Positions 25,752 to 34,307 of a DNA stretch of 64,000 nt are shown piece after piece (position 1 is the first letter of the stretch; each line of letters starts with the position of its first letter). The position numbers and the translations under genes are program-made. The notes beneath the pieces are model-generated. The model did no database searches. It saw only the letters and a program-made list of their open reading frames with translations, and was not told where the DNA came from. The stretch comes from Pseudopedobacter sp044361595 (lineage in GTDB: Bacteria; Bacteroidota; Bacteroidia; Sphingobacteriales; Sphingobacteriaceae), in NCBI GenBank assembly GCA_044361595.1, contig JBIKIN010000005.1:98938-162937 (forward strand). The letters run 5' to 3'.

Positions 25752-27857
25752 ATGAAAAAGTTTATCCTTATCTTAATTAGTTTCATTAGCATAGGCGCAA
25801 GCCAAGCACAAACAATCATTAGCGGAAGCGTAAAAGATAGTAAAGCCAAAGCAATTGCTGGTGTAAGTATAGCTATAAAAAATTCTTATGACGGAACAAG
25901 TTCTGATAGTACTGGTAATTTTAGTTTTAAAACTGCAGAAAAGGGTGAGCAATGGATTATTTTCTCGGCAGTCGGTTTTGGGACTGATAGCGTAAAGATT
26001 AACATCGCCAATCAAAATTTACAACTTAACTTAATTTTAAAAGAAAAACTAAACGAACTAAATGCTGTGGTAATTAGTGCCGGCACTTTTGAAGCTAGCG
26101 ATACAAAAAGAGGCGTTGTTTTAAACTCGCTTGATGTTGCTACTACCGCTGGTGCGCAAGCTGATATTTATGCTGCTTTACAAACATTACCAGGTACACA
26201 ACCTGCTGCCGGAGAAAATGGATTGTTTGTTAGAGGAGGTTCGGCTGCAGAAGTAAACACCTATTTTGATGGTATGCTCATCAAAAATCCGTTTAACACA
26301 CAACTGCCAGATATTGCATCGAGAGGAAGATTTAGTCCCTTTTTATTTAAGGGAACCACATTTTCTGCTGGTGGTTACTCTGCCGTTTATGGCCAAGCAT
26401 TATCATCTGCTTTAATCCTAGAAAGCAAAGATTTACCTGCTAAAAGCACAACAGATGTTTCTATCATGACGGTGGGTTTAGGCTTAGATCAAACCATAAA
26501 GTTTAAAAACTCGGCTTTAACCATCGGCGCTAATTATATTAATTTAAAGCCAGCTTTTGCAGCTTTTAAGCAAGATGTAGATTGGCAACAAGAGCCACAA
26601 TCTGAAGGCGGAACAGTGTTTTATAAAGTTAAAACCTCTAAAACTGGACTTTTAAAAGCTTACGCCGAGTATAGCAATGCCAATGTAAGTCTCAATACAT
26701 TAGATTTAAACACCCAAGACAATAGCTTTTTTAGCAACAGCAATAATAACTTTTATAGTAATGTTAATCACCAAGATTATTTAGGCAATAATTGGAGAAT
26801 TAATAGTGCCATATCTACCAGCAACAATAAAGACAACGGTTTACAAGCTATAAATAACTACGGACGTAGAGATGAGCTTACTCAAGCCAAAACAACCATC
26901 ACCAGATATTTAGGAACATTATCGACCATCAAGTTTGGTGCAGATTTTATGCACAGCAAACGTACTGAAGAATGGAACGGACTAAGCAGAAATTATAGCG
27001 ACAACTTAACATCTGTTTATGCCGAAGGCGATTATTTTATCTCTAATGCCTTAGTAGCAAGAATAGGCTTTAGGGCAGAGCATTCTGATTATTTAAATGC
27101 TAATAATATTGCGCCAAGGTTATCATTAGCTTATAAAACAGGTAAAGCCAGTCAGGTTTCTTTAGCATATGGCCAGTTTTTCCAAAACCCAGAAGACCAG
27201 CATATGGTTCTTACTCGCAACTTAAATTTCCAAAAAGCAACACACTATTTAGCTAATTACCAAAAAATGGCTAACGGACAAACTTTTAGAGTAGAAGCTT
27301 ACTACAAAAAATATACAGATTTAGTTAAAACTAATCCATTGGTAAATAACAACGGCTTTGGTTATGCTAAAGGCATCGATTTGTTTTGGAGAGACAAGAA
27401 AACTTTTAAAGGTGTAGATTACTGGGTGTCTTACTCTTACTTAGATACCAAAAGAGATTTTCAGAATTATCCAACATTAGCAACACCACAATTTGGCGCA
27501 AAACATAGTCTAAACATAGTTTACAAGCAGTTTTTTACCAAATTAAAATCATACGTAGGGGCAACATATAGCTTAGCATCTGGCAGACCATATAATAATC
27601 CAAATGAAGTTGAATTTATGGGCGAACGCACTAAAGCTTTTCAAAATTTGAGCATAAACGTGAGCTATTTAACCAGAGTTTTTGGAAATTATACAGTCTT
27701 ATATACATCTGTAAGCAATTTACCAGGTTTTAGAAACCAGTTTGGCTACAACTACTCGCAAGACGGTAGCCAAAGAAGAGCTATTGAGCCTGCCGCATTA
27801 AGAAACGTTTTTGTAGGCTTATTTATCACAATTGGAGATGATACTTATAAGAATTAA
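25752..27857 (+). CDS. TonB-dependent receptor with CarboxypepD_reg domain
   Basis: The start at 25752 is preferred because MKKFILILISFISIGASQAQ is a complete signal peptide; the nine residues before it would disturb this. The mature protein (about 680 residues) has a CarboxypepD_reg fold (ISGSVKDSKAKAIAGVSIAI), a plug with LNAVVISAG, LQTLPGTQPAAGENGLFVRGG and the YSAVYGQALSSALILES strand, and a beta-barrel. It is shorter than SusC proteins and has no SusD partner, so it is more like receptors for siderophores, cofactors or peptides. A perfect inverted repeat touches its start codon. Substrate unknown. Confidence 0.87.
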   Translation: MKKFILILISFISIGASQAQTIISGSVKDSKAKAIAGVSIAIKNSYDGTSSDSTGNFSFKTAEKGEQWIIFSAVGFGTDSVKINIANQNLQLNLILKEKLNELNAVVISAGTFEASDTKRGVVLNSLDVATTAGAQADIYAALQTLPGTQPAAGENGLFVRGGSAAEVNTYFDGMLIKNPFNTQLPDIASRGRFSPFLFKGTTFSAGGYSAVYGQALSSALILESKDLPAKSTTDVSIMTVGLGLDQTIKFKNSALTIGANYINLKPAFAAFKQDVDWQQEPQSEGGTVFYKVKTSKTGLLKAYAEYSNANVSLNTLDLNTQDNSFFSNSNNNFYSNVNHQDYLGNNWRINSAISTSNNKDNGLQAINNYGRRDELTQAKTTITRYLGTLSTIKFGADFMHSKRTEEWNGLSRNYSDNLTSVYAEGDYFISNALVARIGFRAEHSDYLNANNIAPRLSLAYKTGKASQVSLAYGQFFQNPEDQHMVLTRNLNFQKATHYLANYQKMANGQTFRVEAYYKKYTDLVKTNPLVNNNGFGYAKGIDLFWRDKKTFKGVDYWVSYSYLDTKRDFQNYPTLATPQFGAKHSLNIVYKQFFTKLKSYVGATYSLASGRPYNNPNEVEFMGERTKAFQNLSINVSYLTRVFGNYTVLYTSVSNLPGFRNQFGYNYSQDGSQRRAIEPAALRNVFVGLFITIGDDTYKN

Positions 27858-27914
27858 ACAATAAAATTAAGCTGAAAGCGCAAGGCAAAAAGCAAATTAA
27901 AAGGAGAATAATTA

Positions 27915-28013
27915 GGGCGTTCGAGCGGGCTTTACACTATATCTTTTTTTGTTACCCTGAGCGGAGTCGAATGGCGCACAAAAAAAGGATACCGTTTCAA
28001 TCCCTAACGCAAA
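27915..28013 (+). repeat. Dispersed palindromic repeat, copy C (short subtype)
   Basis: It begins GGGCGTTCGAGCGGGCT and ends ATCCCTAACGCAAAAC. The centre is a stem of about 13 bp (ATCTTTTTTTGT paired with ACAAAAAAAGGAT) whose loop carries CCTGAGCGGAGTCGAA. It is very similar to copy D at 56696-56790. Confidence 0.8.
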
Positions 28014-28039
28014 ACCCAAACAATTTACCATTTACCATT

Positions 28040-28108
28040 CACTAATGACTAATGAGCTAATTAAACTAATGAACTAACAAACCAACTAACTAATAACTAA
28101 CAAACTAA
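28040..28108. repeat. CTAA-rich low-complexity tract
   Basis: About a dozen CTAA units, mostly as ACTAA or CTAATGA phrases, run irregularly up to 11 bp before the next start codon. Stop codons occur in every plus-strand frame. It is not a regular tandem repeat. Confidence 0.5.
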
Positions 28109-28118
28109 AATAAAAATC

Positions 28119-28766
28119 ATGAAAACTAAAATCACAAAAACAATCGCAATCTTATTTATCCTATTTGTAGGTAGTGTTAACGCTCAAGACGCTAAATACA
28201 TGGCGGCTATGCAAACCAGTTTACAACAATTTGGTGCAGCAAAAACTTCGGCAGATTATGTGGCTTCGGCAAACAAATTCGAGCAAATAGGAACATTAGC
28301 AAAAACAGAATGGTTACCTTTTTATTACGCGGCTTTTGGTCAATTATTAAACAATACGCTTTTAACAAAGCCAGAGGAAAAAGAGGCTTCACTAGCAAAA
28401 GCTGCTGAAATGATAGCAAAAGCAGAAGGAATAAATCCGGCGGAAAGTGAAATATTTACCTTAAAAGGTTATATTACATTTATGCAGATTTATTTAGACC
28501 CTATGACTAAAATGCAGACAGAAGGACCAAAAGCAATGGCACTATTAGGTAAAGCAAAAGCGTTAAACCCAGCAAATCCACGTCCTTATTATATTGTTGC
28601 TCAAAATATGTTTTACACACCCGAAGCTTTTGGTGGAGGTAAAAATGCTGCAAAACCAAGATTAGAAGAAGCAGCAGCAAAATTTGAAGCTTTTAAATTA
28701 GCAAATCCATTAATGCCAAATTGGGGGAAAGAGCAAAACCAGGGTTTATTAGATCAATGTAAATAA
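28119..28766 (+). CDS. Secreted helical protein, possibly TPR-like
   Basis: The 215-residue protein has a signal peptide ending VNAQ (residue 23). The rest is Ala- and Lys-rich and predicted helical, with TPR-like spacing (AAEMIAKAEGINPAESEIFTL and KAMALLGKAKALNPANPRPYYI contain the Asn-Pro turns typical of TPR ends). Similar single-domain periplasmic proteins are common in Bacteroidota next to TonB receptors, as here, though a palindromic repeat and 261 bp separate the two genes. No enzymatic motif is seen, and a binding or scaffolding role is only a guess. Confidence 0.72.
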   Translation: MKTKITKTIAILFILFVGSVNAQDAKYMAAMQTSLQQFGAAKTSADYVASANKFEQIGTLAKTEWLPFYYAAFGQLLNNTLLTKPEEKEASLAKAAEMIAKAEGINPAESEIFTLKGYITFMQIYLDPMTKMQTEGPKAMALLGKAKALNPANPRPYYIVAQNMFYTPEAFGGGKNAAKPRLEEAAAKFEAFKLANPLMPNWGKEQNQGLLDQCK

Positions 28767-28778
28767 ATACTATTAATC

Positions 28779-28817
28779 AAAAAAGCCTCAATTTGATATC
28801 AAATTGAGGCTTTTTTT
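28779..28817. terminator. Bidirectional terminator
   Basis: AAGCCTCAATTTGA and TCAAATTGAGGCTT form a perfect stem with a minimal loop, flanked by A and T runs. It separates the convergent genes ending at 28766 and 28831. Confidence 0.9.
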
Positions 28818-28830
28818 ATTGAATTATTTT

Positions 28831-29424
28831 TTAAAACAATTTAAAACCAACACTTAAATGTAACAAGCTTTGGCTTTGTCCTTTGTTTTGGTTAATATCT
28901 TGCAAACTGGTTTCATATCTTAAATCAACAGACAAACTTCCTAAATCTAAACCTGCACCTACTTGTCCGTTAACCACAAAATCTTCGTATTTATAAAAAT
29001 TTGGGTTAGTGGCTTGCGCAAAGGCACCATCATCATCACTTAAATTAAATTGTAATGCCGGGCCAGCCATAATTCTAAAATTGGTACTTTCTTTACCAAA
29101 CTTTTTACCAATTAAAAGTGGAACATCTACAGTAGTAAATTTTTTTTCTACTTCTTGACGTATAGCTGTTGCGCCACTTCCTGTTGTGATTGTAAACTGA
29201 GATCCCTTAGAGCCTAAATAAACTTCGGGCTGTAGATAAATACCTTTCCCAATTCTTGCCCAAGCACCTGCTTGGTAGCCCAAAACGCCAGATTCTTCAA
29301 ATTCGTTGTTTTGAGCTTTTATGGTATTGTAATTTAATCCGGCTTTAATACCAAAATTAAATTGTGCAAACGATGCTGAAGATGCAAAAAGCAAAACAGC
29401 AACAATCATTATTAACTTTTTCAT
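28831..29424 (-). CDS. Outer-membrane beta-barrel protein (PorT-like)
   Basis: The 197-residue protein has a signal peptide ending SFAQ (residue 21), then FNFGIKAGLNYNTI, a typical first strand of the small OMP_b-brl_2 barrels, alternating amphipathic strands, and a final strand LLHLSVGFKLF with C-terminal Phe, the usual outer-membrane assembly signal. The length suits an eight-stranded barrel. Proteins of this family are often annotated PorT-like, but the true PorT of type IX secretion cannot be identified from this alone. It is a single gene with a bidirectional terminator after it. Confidence 0.8.
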   Translation of the reverse strand: MKKLIMIVAVLLFASSASFAQFNFGIKAGLNYNTIKAQNNEFEESGVLGYQAGAWARIGKGIYLQPEVYLGSKGSQFTITTGSGATAIRQEVEKKFTTVDVPLLIGKKFGKESTNFRIMAGPALQFNLSDDDGAFAQATNPNFYKYEDFVVNGQVGAGLDLGSLSVDLRYETSLQDINQNKGQSQSLLHLSVGFKLF

Positions 29425-29517
29425 AATTCTACTTTTTTAAGAGTTTAAAACTTTACAAGAGCAAATTTATTGTAAAGTTTTAAACTTTTGTAAGTAGAAA
29501 CACTTATTTTAAGTTGC

Positions 29518-29838
29518 TTATTCTAAAACTACAGCTGTTCCACTTGCCGATACCATCAACATACTTCCACCACTACCCATAGTTTCGTAATCTAAATCAA
29601 TTCCCACTACTGCGTTTGCGCCTAAACGAGCAGCGTAATCTTGCATTTCTGCCAAGGCAATGTTTTTTGCTTCTCTTAATCCTTCTTCATAAGAGCTCGA
29701 TCTTCCGCCTACAATGTCGGTAATACTTGCAAAAAAATCTTTAACAAAGTTTGCCCCTATAATAGCTTCGCCAGTAACAATACCCAAGTATTTTACAATT
29801 TTTTTTCCTTCAATGTTGTTTGTTGTTGTAGTAATCAT
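29518..29838 (-). CDS. YbjQ-family (UPF0145, heavy-metal-binding-domain) protein
   Basis: This 106-residue cytoplasmic protein is typical of the YbjQ/UPF0145 family: GKKIVKYLGIVTGEAIIGANF at the start, a central GGRSSSYEEGLREAKNIALAEMQ helix, and GANAVVGIDLDYETMGSGGSMLMVSASGTAV at the end. Members form pentameric rings. The name heavy-metal-binding comes from a proposed fold relation, and no Cys or His metal site is present here, so the biochemical role is open. It lies alone between a beta-barrel gene and a divergent dehydrogenase. Confidence 0.88.
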   Translation of the reverse strand: MITTTTNNIEGKKIVKYLGIVTGEAIIGANFVKDFFASITDIVGGRSSSYEEGLREAKNIALAEMQDYAARLGANAVVGIDLDYETMGSGGSMLMVSASGTAVVLE

Positions 29839-29944
29839 GTCTTTTATTTTTTTCTTGTTAAGACCTCAAATGATTATAAAAGTTACAAATCATAAAATCC
29901 AAATTGCTTAAAACAATTATCAATTAAATCTTATTTTTGAAACT

Positions 29945-30703
29945 ATGGATAATCCAAAAACATACATTATTAGCGGTGCAGGTAGCGGAATTGGAAGGTC
30001 AATAGCCGCTCAGTTAGCACAAGAAGGGCATCAAATTATTTTAGTAGGAAGAAACTTAGATCATTTAAATCAAACTAAAGAACTTCTTAAAGGTCAAGAT
30101 CATATTGTTTTAAATTTTGATATTGCTACAAAAGAAGCTAATATTTCAGCTGCTAAATCTATAACGAATTTAAGTATTGATGGAATTATTGCAAATGCTG
30201 GTGTAGGTGGAGAGAATAATTGGGGAGACCACGATAGATGGAACGAAATTATCAATACCAATTTAACAGGGACTTACAATTTTGTGAATGCTTTTTTACC
30301 AAACCTTCAAAAATCTGATAGCAGCACCAAACAAATTATAATAACTTCTTCTGTTTTGGCAAGGTTAGGAGTAGCAAATTATACGGCATATTGTGCTTCT
30401 AAAGCGGGTTTATTGGGTTTAATGCGCTCTTGGGCGGTTGAGTTTGCACCTAAAAATATTTTGGTAAATGCCATTGCACCGGGCTGGGTTGATACCAATA
30501 TGGCGCAGGAAGGCTTACAAGGCATTGCCGATGGTATTGGTATTACAAAAGCTGATTTTTTTGATATGGCTATGCAAAGTGTCCCACTAAAAAAAATGAG
30601 TCAGCCACAAGAAATAGCCGATTTAGTCTCTTATTTATTAAAACAACAATCAATTACCGGACAAACTATAGATATTAATGCAGGCTCGGTAATGAATAGT
30701 TAA
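29945..30703 (+). CDS. Short-chain dehydrogenase/reductase (SDR)
   Basis: The 252-residue protein is a classical SDR: the cofactor motif GAGSGIG (11-17), the NAG motif (84-86), catalytic Ser135 or Ser136 and the YCASK motif (Tyr149, Lys153). The substrate cannot be read from the sequence; a C-terminal QSITGQTIDINAG is the usual SDR ending. The -7-like box TATTTTTG ends only five bases before the ATG, so the message may be nearly leaderless if that box is real. The gene converges on kdtA, with the two stop codons sharing TTAA. Confidence 0.88.
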   Translation: MDNPKTYIISGAGSGIGRSIAAQLAQEGHQIILVGRNLDHLNQTKELLKGQDHIVLNFDIATKEANISAAKSITNLSIDGIIANAGVGGENNWGDHDRWNEIINTNLTGTYNFVNAFLPNLQKSDSSTKQIIITSSVLARLGVANYTAYCASKAGLLGLMRSWAVEFAPKNILVNAIAPGWVDTNMAQEGLQGIADGIGITKADFFDMAMQSVPLKKMSQPQEIADLVSYLLKQQSITGQTIDINAGSVMNS

Positions 30704-31935
30704 TTTTTAATCTGATAAACGTCTTGCATTATTTTAGCTGTTGCACCAATATTTTGGTTAACAAATGTTTTAGCTGATTGTCCTGTTTGTGCTCTAAAAC
30801 TTTGATTGTCCATCAATTTATTTAAAACTTGCTCTAGCTCCTCGTAATTCGAAATGCTAAAACCCGCTTTTTGCGTTATCAAGCTTTTGGCTTCATCAAA
30901 TTTTTGATATTTAGGTCCAAAAATCACGGGTAAACCCCAAGCAGCAGCTTCAAGCGTATTGTGTATACCAGCACCAAAGCCACCTCCTATAAAAGCAATA
31001 TCAGCGTAAGCATAAACAGAAGAAAGCATTCCAATATTATCAATAATCAAGATTTTGAAGTTCTTTAAATCAGTTTGTTCGTCTATTTTAGAGTATCTAA
31101 TTACTTTATCATTTAATAAATTTAAAAAACCAGCAATTTTAGTTTCTGAAATTTCATGAGGAGCAAAAATAAATTTCCAATCGTTTTTATGCTTGTTAAT
31201 ATATTCTACAATTAATGCTTCATCTTCGGGCCAAGTACTCCCTCCAATAAATAGGTTTTTGTCTTGTTTAAACTGTAAAATTTCTGGAAAATCTTTTTTG
31301 TTTTTAGCAATATCACTTACACTATCAAATCTGGTATCTCCAGTAATACTATGATTTTTAATGCCTATGCTATTTAATAGAATAGCCGAATTTTGGTCTT
31401 GTACATAAAAATGATTGACATAGCTCAGTATTTTTCTAAAAAAGCTGCCATAAAATTTAAAAAATATCTGGTTTTCTCTAAATATTGCAGAAGTTAGGTA
31501 TATAGGAATTTGTTGTTTATTAGTCTCTTTAAAGAAATGAAACCAATACTCGTATTTGTTAAAAAAAGCAATTTCTGGGGTATAAATTCTTAAAAAATCT
31601 TGTGCATTTTTTTGAGTATCAAGCGGAAGGTATAGAACATAATTTGCCAAGTTTGTGTTTTTTCTAACCTCATACCCAGATGGTGAAAAAAATGTGATAA
31701 TAATTTCCTTTTCAGGATAGTTATTTTTAAAATATTGAAGCAGTGGTTTTCCTTGTTCAAATTCACCTAAAGATGCAAAATGAAACCAAACTTTTACAGT
31801 AGAGTTGTTTACTTGGTGTTTTTGTTTCCAGTTTTTTCTACCACTAATCCATAGTTTAGCTTTTTTATTAAAGACAGAAAACAGCAAAACAAGTAAAAAA
31901 TAAGCTTTAATTCCTATGTTATATAATATTGGCAT
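30700..31935 (-). CDS. kdtA: 3-deoxy-D-manno-octulosonic acid transferase (KdtA/WaaA)
   Basis: KdtA transfers Kdo from CMP-Kdo to the lipid A precursor at the inner face of the cytoplasmic membrane. The 411-residue protein has the N-terminal membrane anchor (IKAYFLLVLLFSVF), the FHFASLGEFEQGKPLL block of the glycosyltransferase family 30 N-domain, and a C-domain with FIGGGFGAGIHNTLEAAAWGLPVIFGP, the nucleotide-sugar binding region. It is transcribed away from ugd, with 63 bp between the starts. It fits an LPS-bearing outer membrane. Confidence 0.93.
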   Translation of the reverse strand: MPILYNIGIKAYFLLVLLFSVFNKKAKLWISGRKNWKQKHQVNNSTVKVWFHFASLGEFEQGKPLLQYFKNNYPEKEIIITFFSPSGYEVRKNTNLANYVLYLPLDTQKNAQDFLRIYTPEIAFFNKYEYWFHFFKETNKQQIPIYLTSAIFRENQIFFKFYGSFFRKILSYVNHFYVQDQNSAILLNSIGIKNHSITGDTRFDSVSDIAKNKKDFPEILQFKQDKNLFIGGSTWPEDEALIVEYINKHKNDWKFIFAPHEISETKIAGFLNLLNDKVIRYSKIDEQTDLKNFKILIIDNIGMLSSVYAYADIAFIGGGFGAGIHNTLEAAAWGLPVIFGPKYQKFDEAKSLITQKAGFSISNYEELEQVLNKLMDNQSFRAQTGQSAKTFVNQNIGATAKIMQDVYQIKN

Positions 31936-31998
31936 TTAAGTTTGATTTATTAACTTCGTCAAGTTTATTAAAATAAAACATAAAGTAGAGAAATATAT

Positions 31999-33312
31999 AT
32001 GAAAATTGCAGTAATTGGGACGGGATATGTAGGTTTAGTAACCGGTACATGTTTAGCCGAAACCGGTAATAGTATCACATGTGTAGATATTGTTGAAGAA
32101 AAAATAGCTAAAATGAAAGCCGGTAAGCTTCCAATTTACGAGCCAGGTTTAGATATATTATTTCATAGAAACATAGAACAAGGTAGGTTAACTTTTACCA
32201 CTAATTTAGCAGAAGCCATTAAAGATGCTGTAATTATATTTCTTGCTTTACCTACGCCTCCAGGTGGCGATGGAAAAGCAGATTTAAGTTATGTTTTAGG
32301 TGCAGCAAAAGACATTGCAAATTTAATTACCGATTATAAAGTAATAGTTACAAAATCTACCGTACCAGTGGGTACAGCAGATAAAGTAAGAGCAGTTTTT
32401 GAAGCCAATACCAAAGTATTTGTAGATGTAGTTTCAAACCCAGAATTTTTACGCGAAGGGGTTGCCGTAGATGATTTTATGAAGCCGGATAGAGTGGTAG
32501 TAGGTACCCGTAGTGATAGAGCTAAAAAATTGATGGAAGAATTATATGCACCATATGTACGTTCTGGAAACCCAGTTATTTTTATGGATGAGCGTTCATC
32601 AGAATTGACAAAATATGCTGCTAACTCGTTTTTAGCTACAAAAATTACTTTTATGAACGAGGTCGCTAACCTTTGCGAATTGGTAGGTGCAGATGTTGAT
32701 ATGGTACGTAGAGGAGTAGGAGCAGATGATCGTATTGGTAAAAGATTTTTATTCCCTGGAATAGGTTATGGCGGTAGTTGTTTTCCTAAAGATGTACAGG
32801 CATTGGCCTTATCTGCTCAAGAATACGACTACGATTTTAAAATCCTAAACTCGGTAATGGAGGTAAATCAAACCCAAAAACTAAAAATTGTAGAGAAAAT
32901 GATGAAGTACTACAATAACGATGTTAAAGGGAAAAAATTTGCACTTTGGGGTTTAGCTTTTAAACCCGAAACTGATGACATTAGAGAAGCCCCAGCACTT
33001 TATATTATAGAAGAATTAACCAAGGCCGGAGCAGAGATTGTAGCTTATGATCCTGAAGCTATGGAAAACGTTAAAAACTTAATGGGTAATAAATTGGCTT
33101 TCGCCGATGATGCTTATCTAGCCGTAGAAGGTGCTGATGCACTAATTATAGCAACAGAATGGCAAGCTTTTAGAAATCCAGATTTTACAAGAATAGCAAA
33201 TAGTCTAAAAACTAAAACCATTTTTGATGGTCGTAATTTGTACGATTTACATAAAATGATAGACTTAGGATTTTATTATAATAGTATTGGAAGAGCTACA
33301 GTAGAAGCATAA
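31999..33312 (+). CDS. ugd: UDP-glucose 6-dehydrogenase
   Basis: Ugd oxidises UDP-glucose to UDP-glucuronate using two NAD. All key parts are present in 437 residues: GTGYVG (7-12) for NAD, the TKSTVPVGT segment (118-126), NPEFLREG (147-154), and the catalytic Cys261 in GGSCFPKDV (258-266). It is the first gene of a tight five-gene run (gaps of 2, 3, about 91 and 0 bp) that makes nucleotide sugars. With the next gene it gives UDP-xylose. Confidence 0.96.
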   Translation: MKIAVIGTGYVGLVTGTCLAETGNSITCVDIVEEKIAKMKAGKLPIYEPGLDILFHRNIEQGRLTFTTNLAEAIKDAVIIFLALPTPPGGDGKADLSYVLGAAKDIANLITDYKVIVTKSTVPVGTADKVRAVFEANTKVFVDVVSNPEFLREGVAVDDFMKPDRVVVGTRSDRAKKLMEELYAPYVRSGNPVIFMDERSSELTKYAANSFLATKITFMNEVANLCELVGADVDMVRRGVGADDRIGKRFLFPGIGYGGSCFPKDVQALALSAQEYDYDFKILNSVMEVNQTQKLKIVEKMMKYYNNDVKGKKFALWGLAFKPETDDIREAPALYIIEELTKAGAEIVAYDPEAMENVKNLMGNKLAFADDAYLAVEGADALIIATEWQAFRNPDFTRIANSLKTKTIFDGRNLYDLHKMIDLGFYYNSIGRATVEA

Positions 33313-33314
33313 AC

Positions 33315-34304
33315 ATGAGAAAGAAAAGAGTATTAATTACAGGAGCAGCCGGATTTTTAGGTTCTCACCTTTGCGATAGATTTATTAAAGAAGGTTATCA
33401 TGTTATTGGAATGGATAATTTAATAACTGGCGATTTATCTAATATAGAACACCTTTTTCCACTATCAGATTTTGAATTTGCTCACCACGATGTTTCTAAG
33501 TTTGTACACGTTCCAGGAGAGTTAGATTATATTTTACATTTTGCATCGCCAGCAAGTCCTATTGATTATTTAAAAATCCCTATTCAAACTTTAAAAGTAG
33601 GTTCGTTAGGAATTCATAATTTATTGGGTCTAGCCCGAGAGAAAAAAGCAAGAATTATTATTGCTTCGACATCAGAAGTTTATGGCGACCCAAATTGTAA
33701 CCCGCAGCCTGAAGAATATTGGGGAAATGTAAATCCGGTAGGCCCACGTGGGGTTTACGATGAAGCAAAGCGTTTCCAAGAAGCCATTACTATGGCTTAT
33801 CATACCTTCCATGGTTTAGAAACTAGGATTGTAAGAATTTTTAATACTTACGGACCGAGAATGAGATTAAACGATGGACGAGTGTTACCAGCCTTTATTG
33901 GACAGGCCTTACGTGGTGAAGATTTAACAGTTTTTGGTGACGGTACACAAACGCGTTCTTTTTGTTATGTAGACGATTTAGTGGAAGGAATTTATCGTTT
34001 ATTATTATCTGATTATGCTCAGCCAGTAAATATCGGCAACCCTGATGAAATTACCATTGGTCAGTTTGCCGATGAAATTATCAAATTAACTGGTACCAAT
34101 CAAAAAGTAATTTACAAACCACTTCCGCAGGATGATCCAAAACAACGCCGACCAGATATTACAAAAGCAAGAGCACTTTTAAATTGGGAACCAAAAGTGA
34201 ATAGAGCAGAAGGTTTAAAAATCACCTACGAGTATTTTAAAACTTTATCTAAAGAGCAATTAGAAAAAATTGATCATAAAGATTTTACTAGCTACAATAA
34301 ATAA
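33315..34304 (+). CDS. UDP-glucuronate decarboxylase (UDP-xylose synthase)
   Basis: This extended SDR (329 residues) should decarboxylate UDP-glucuronate to UDP-xylose. It has GAAGFLG (10-16), the LHFASPASPIDYLKIPIQTLKVG stretch characteristic of UXS enzymes, STSEVYGDP (119-126) and the catalytic Tyr148 and Lys152 in YDEAK. The ugd stop codon is only 2 bp upstream, so the pair is surely co-expressed, matching the consecutive reactions. No xylosyltransferase can be singled out in the window. Confidence 0.92.
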   Translation: MRKKRVLITGAAGFLGSHLCDRFIKEGYHVIGMDNLITGDLSNIEHLFPLSDFEFAHHDVSKFVHVPGELDYILHFASPASPIDYLKIPIQTLKVGSLGIHNLLGLAREKKARIIIASTSEVYGDPNCNPQPEEYWGNVNPVGPRGVYDEAKRFQEAITMAYHTFHGLETRIVRIFNTYGPRMRLNDGRVLPAFIGQALRGEDLTVFGDGTQTRSFCYVDDLVEGIYRLLLSDYAQPVNIGNPDEITIGQFADEIIKLTGTNQKVIYKPLPQDDPKQRRPDITKARALLNWEPKVNRAEGLKITYEYFKTLSKEQLEKIDHKDFTSYNK

Positions 34305-34307
34305 ACA

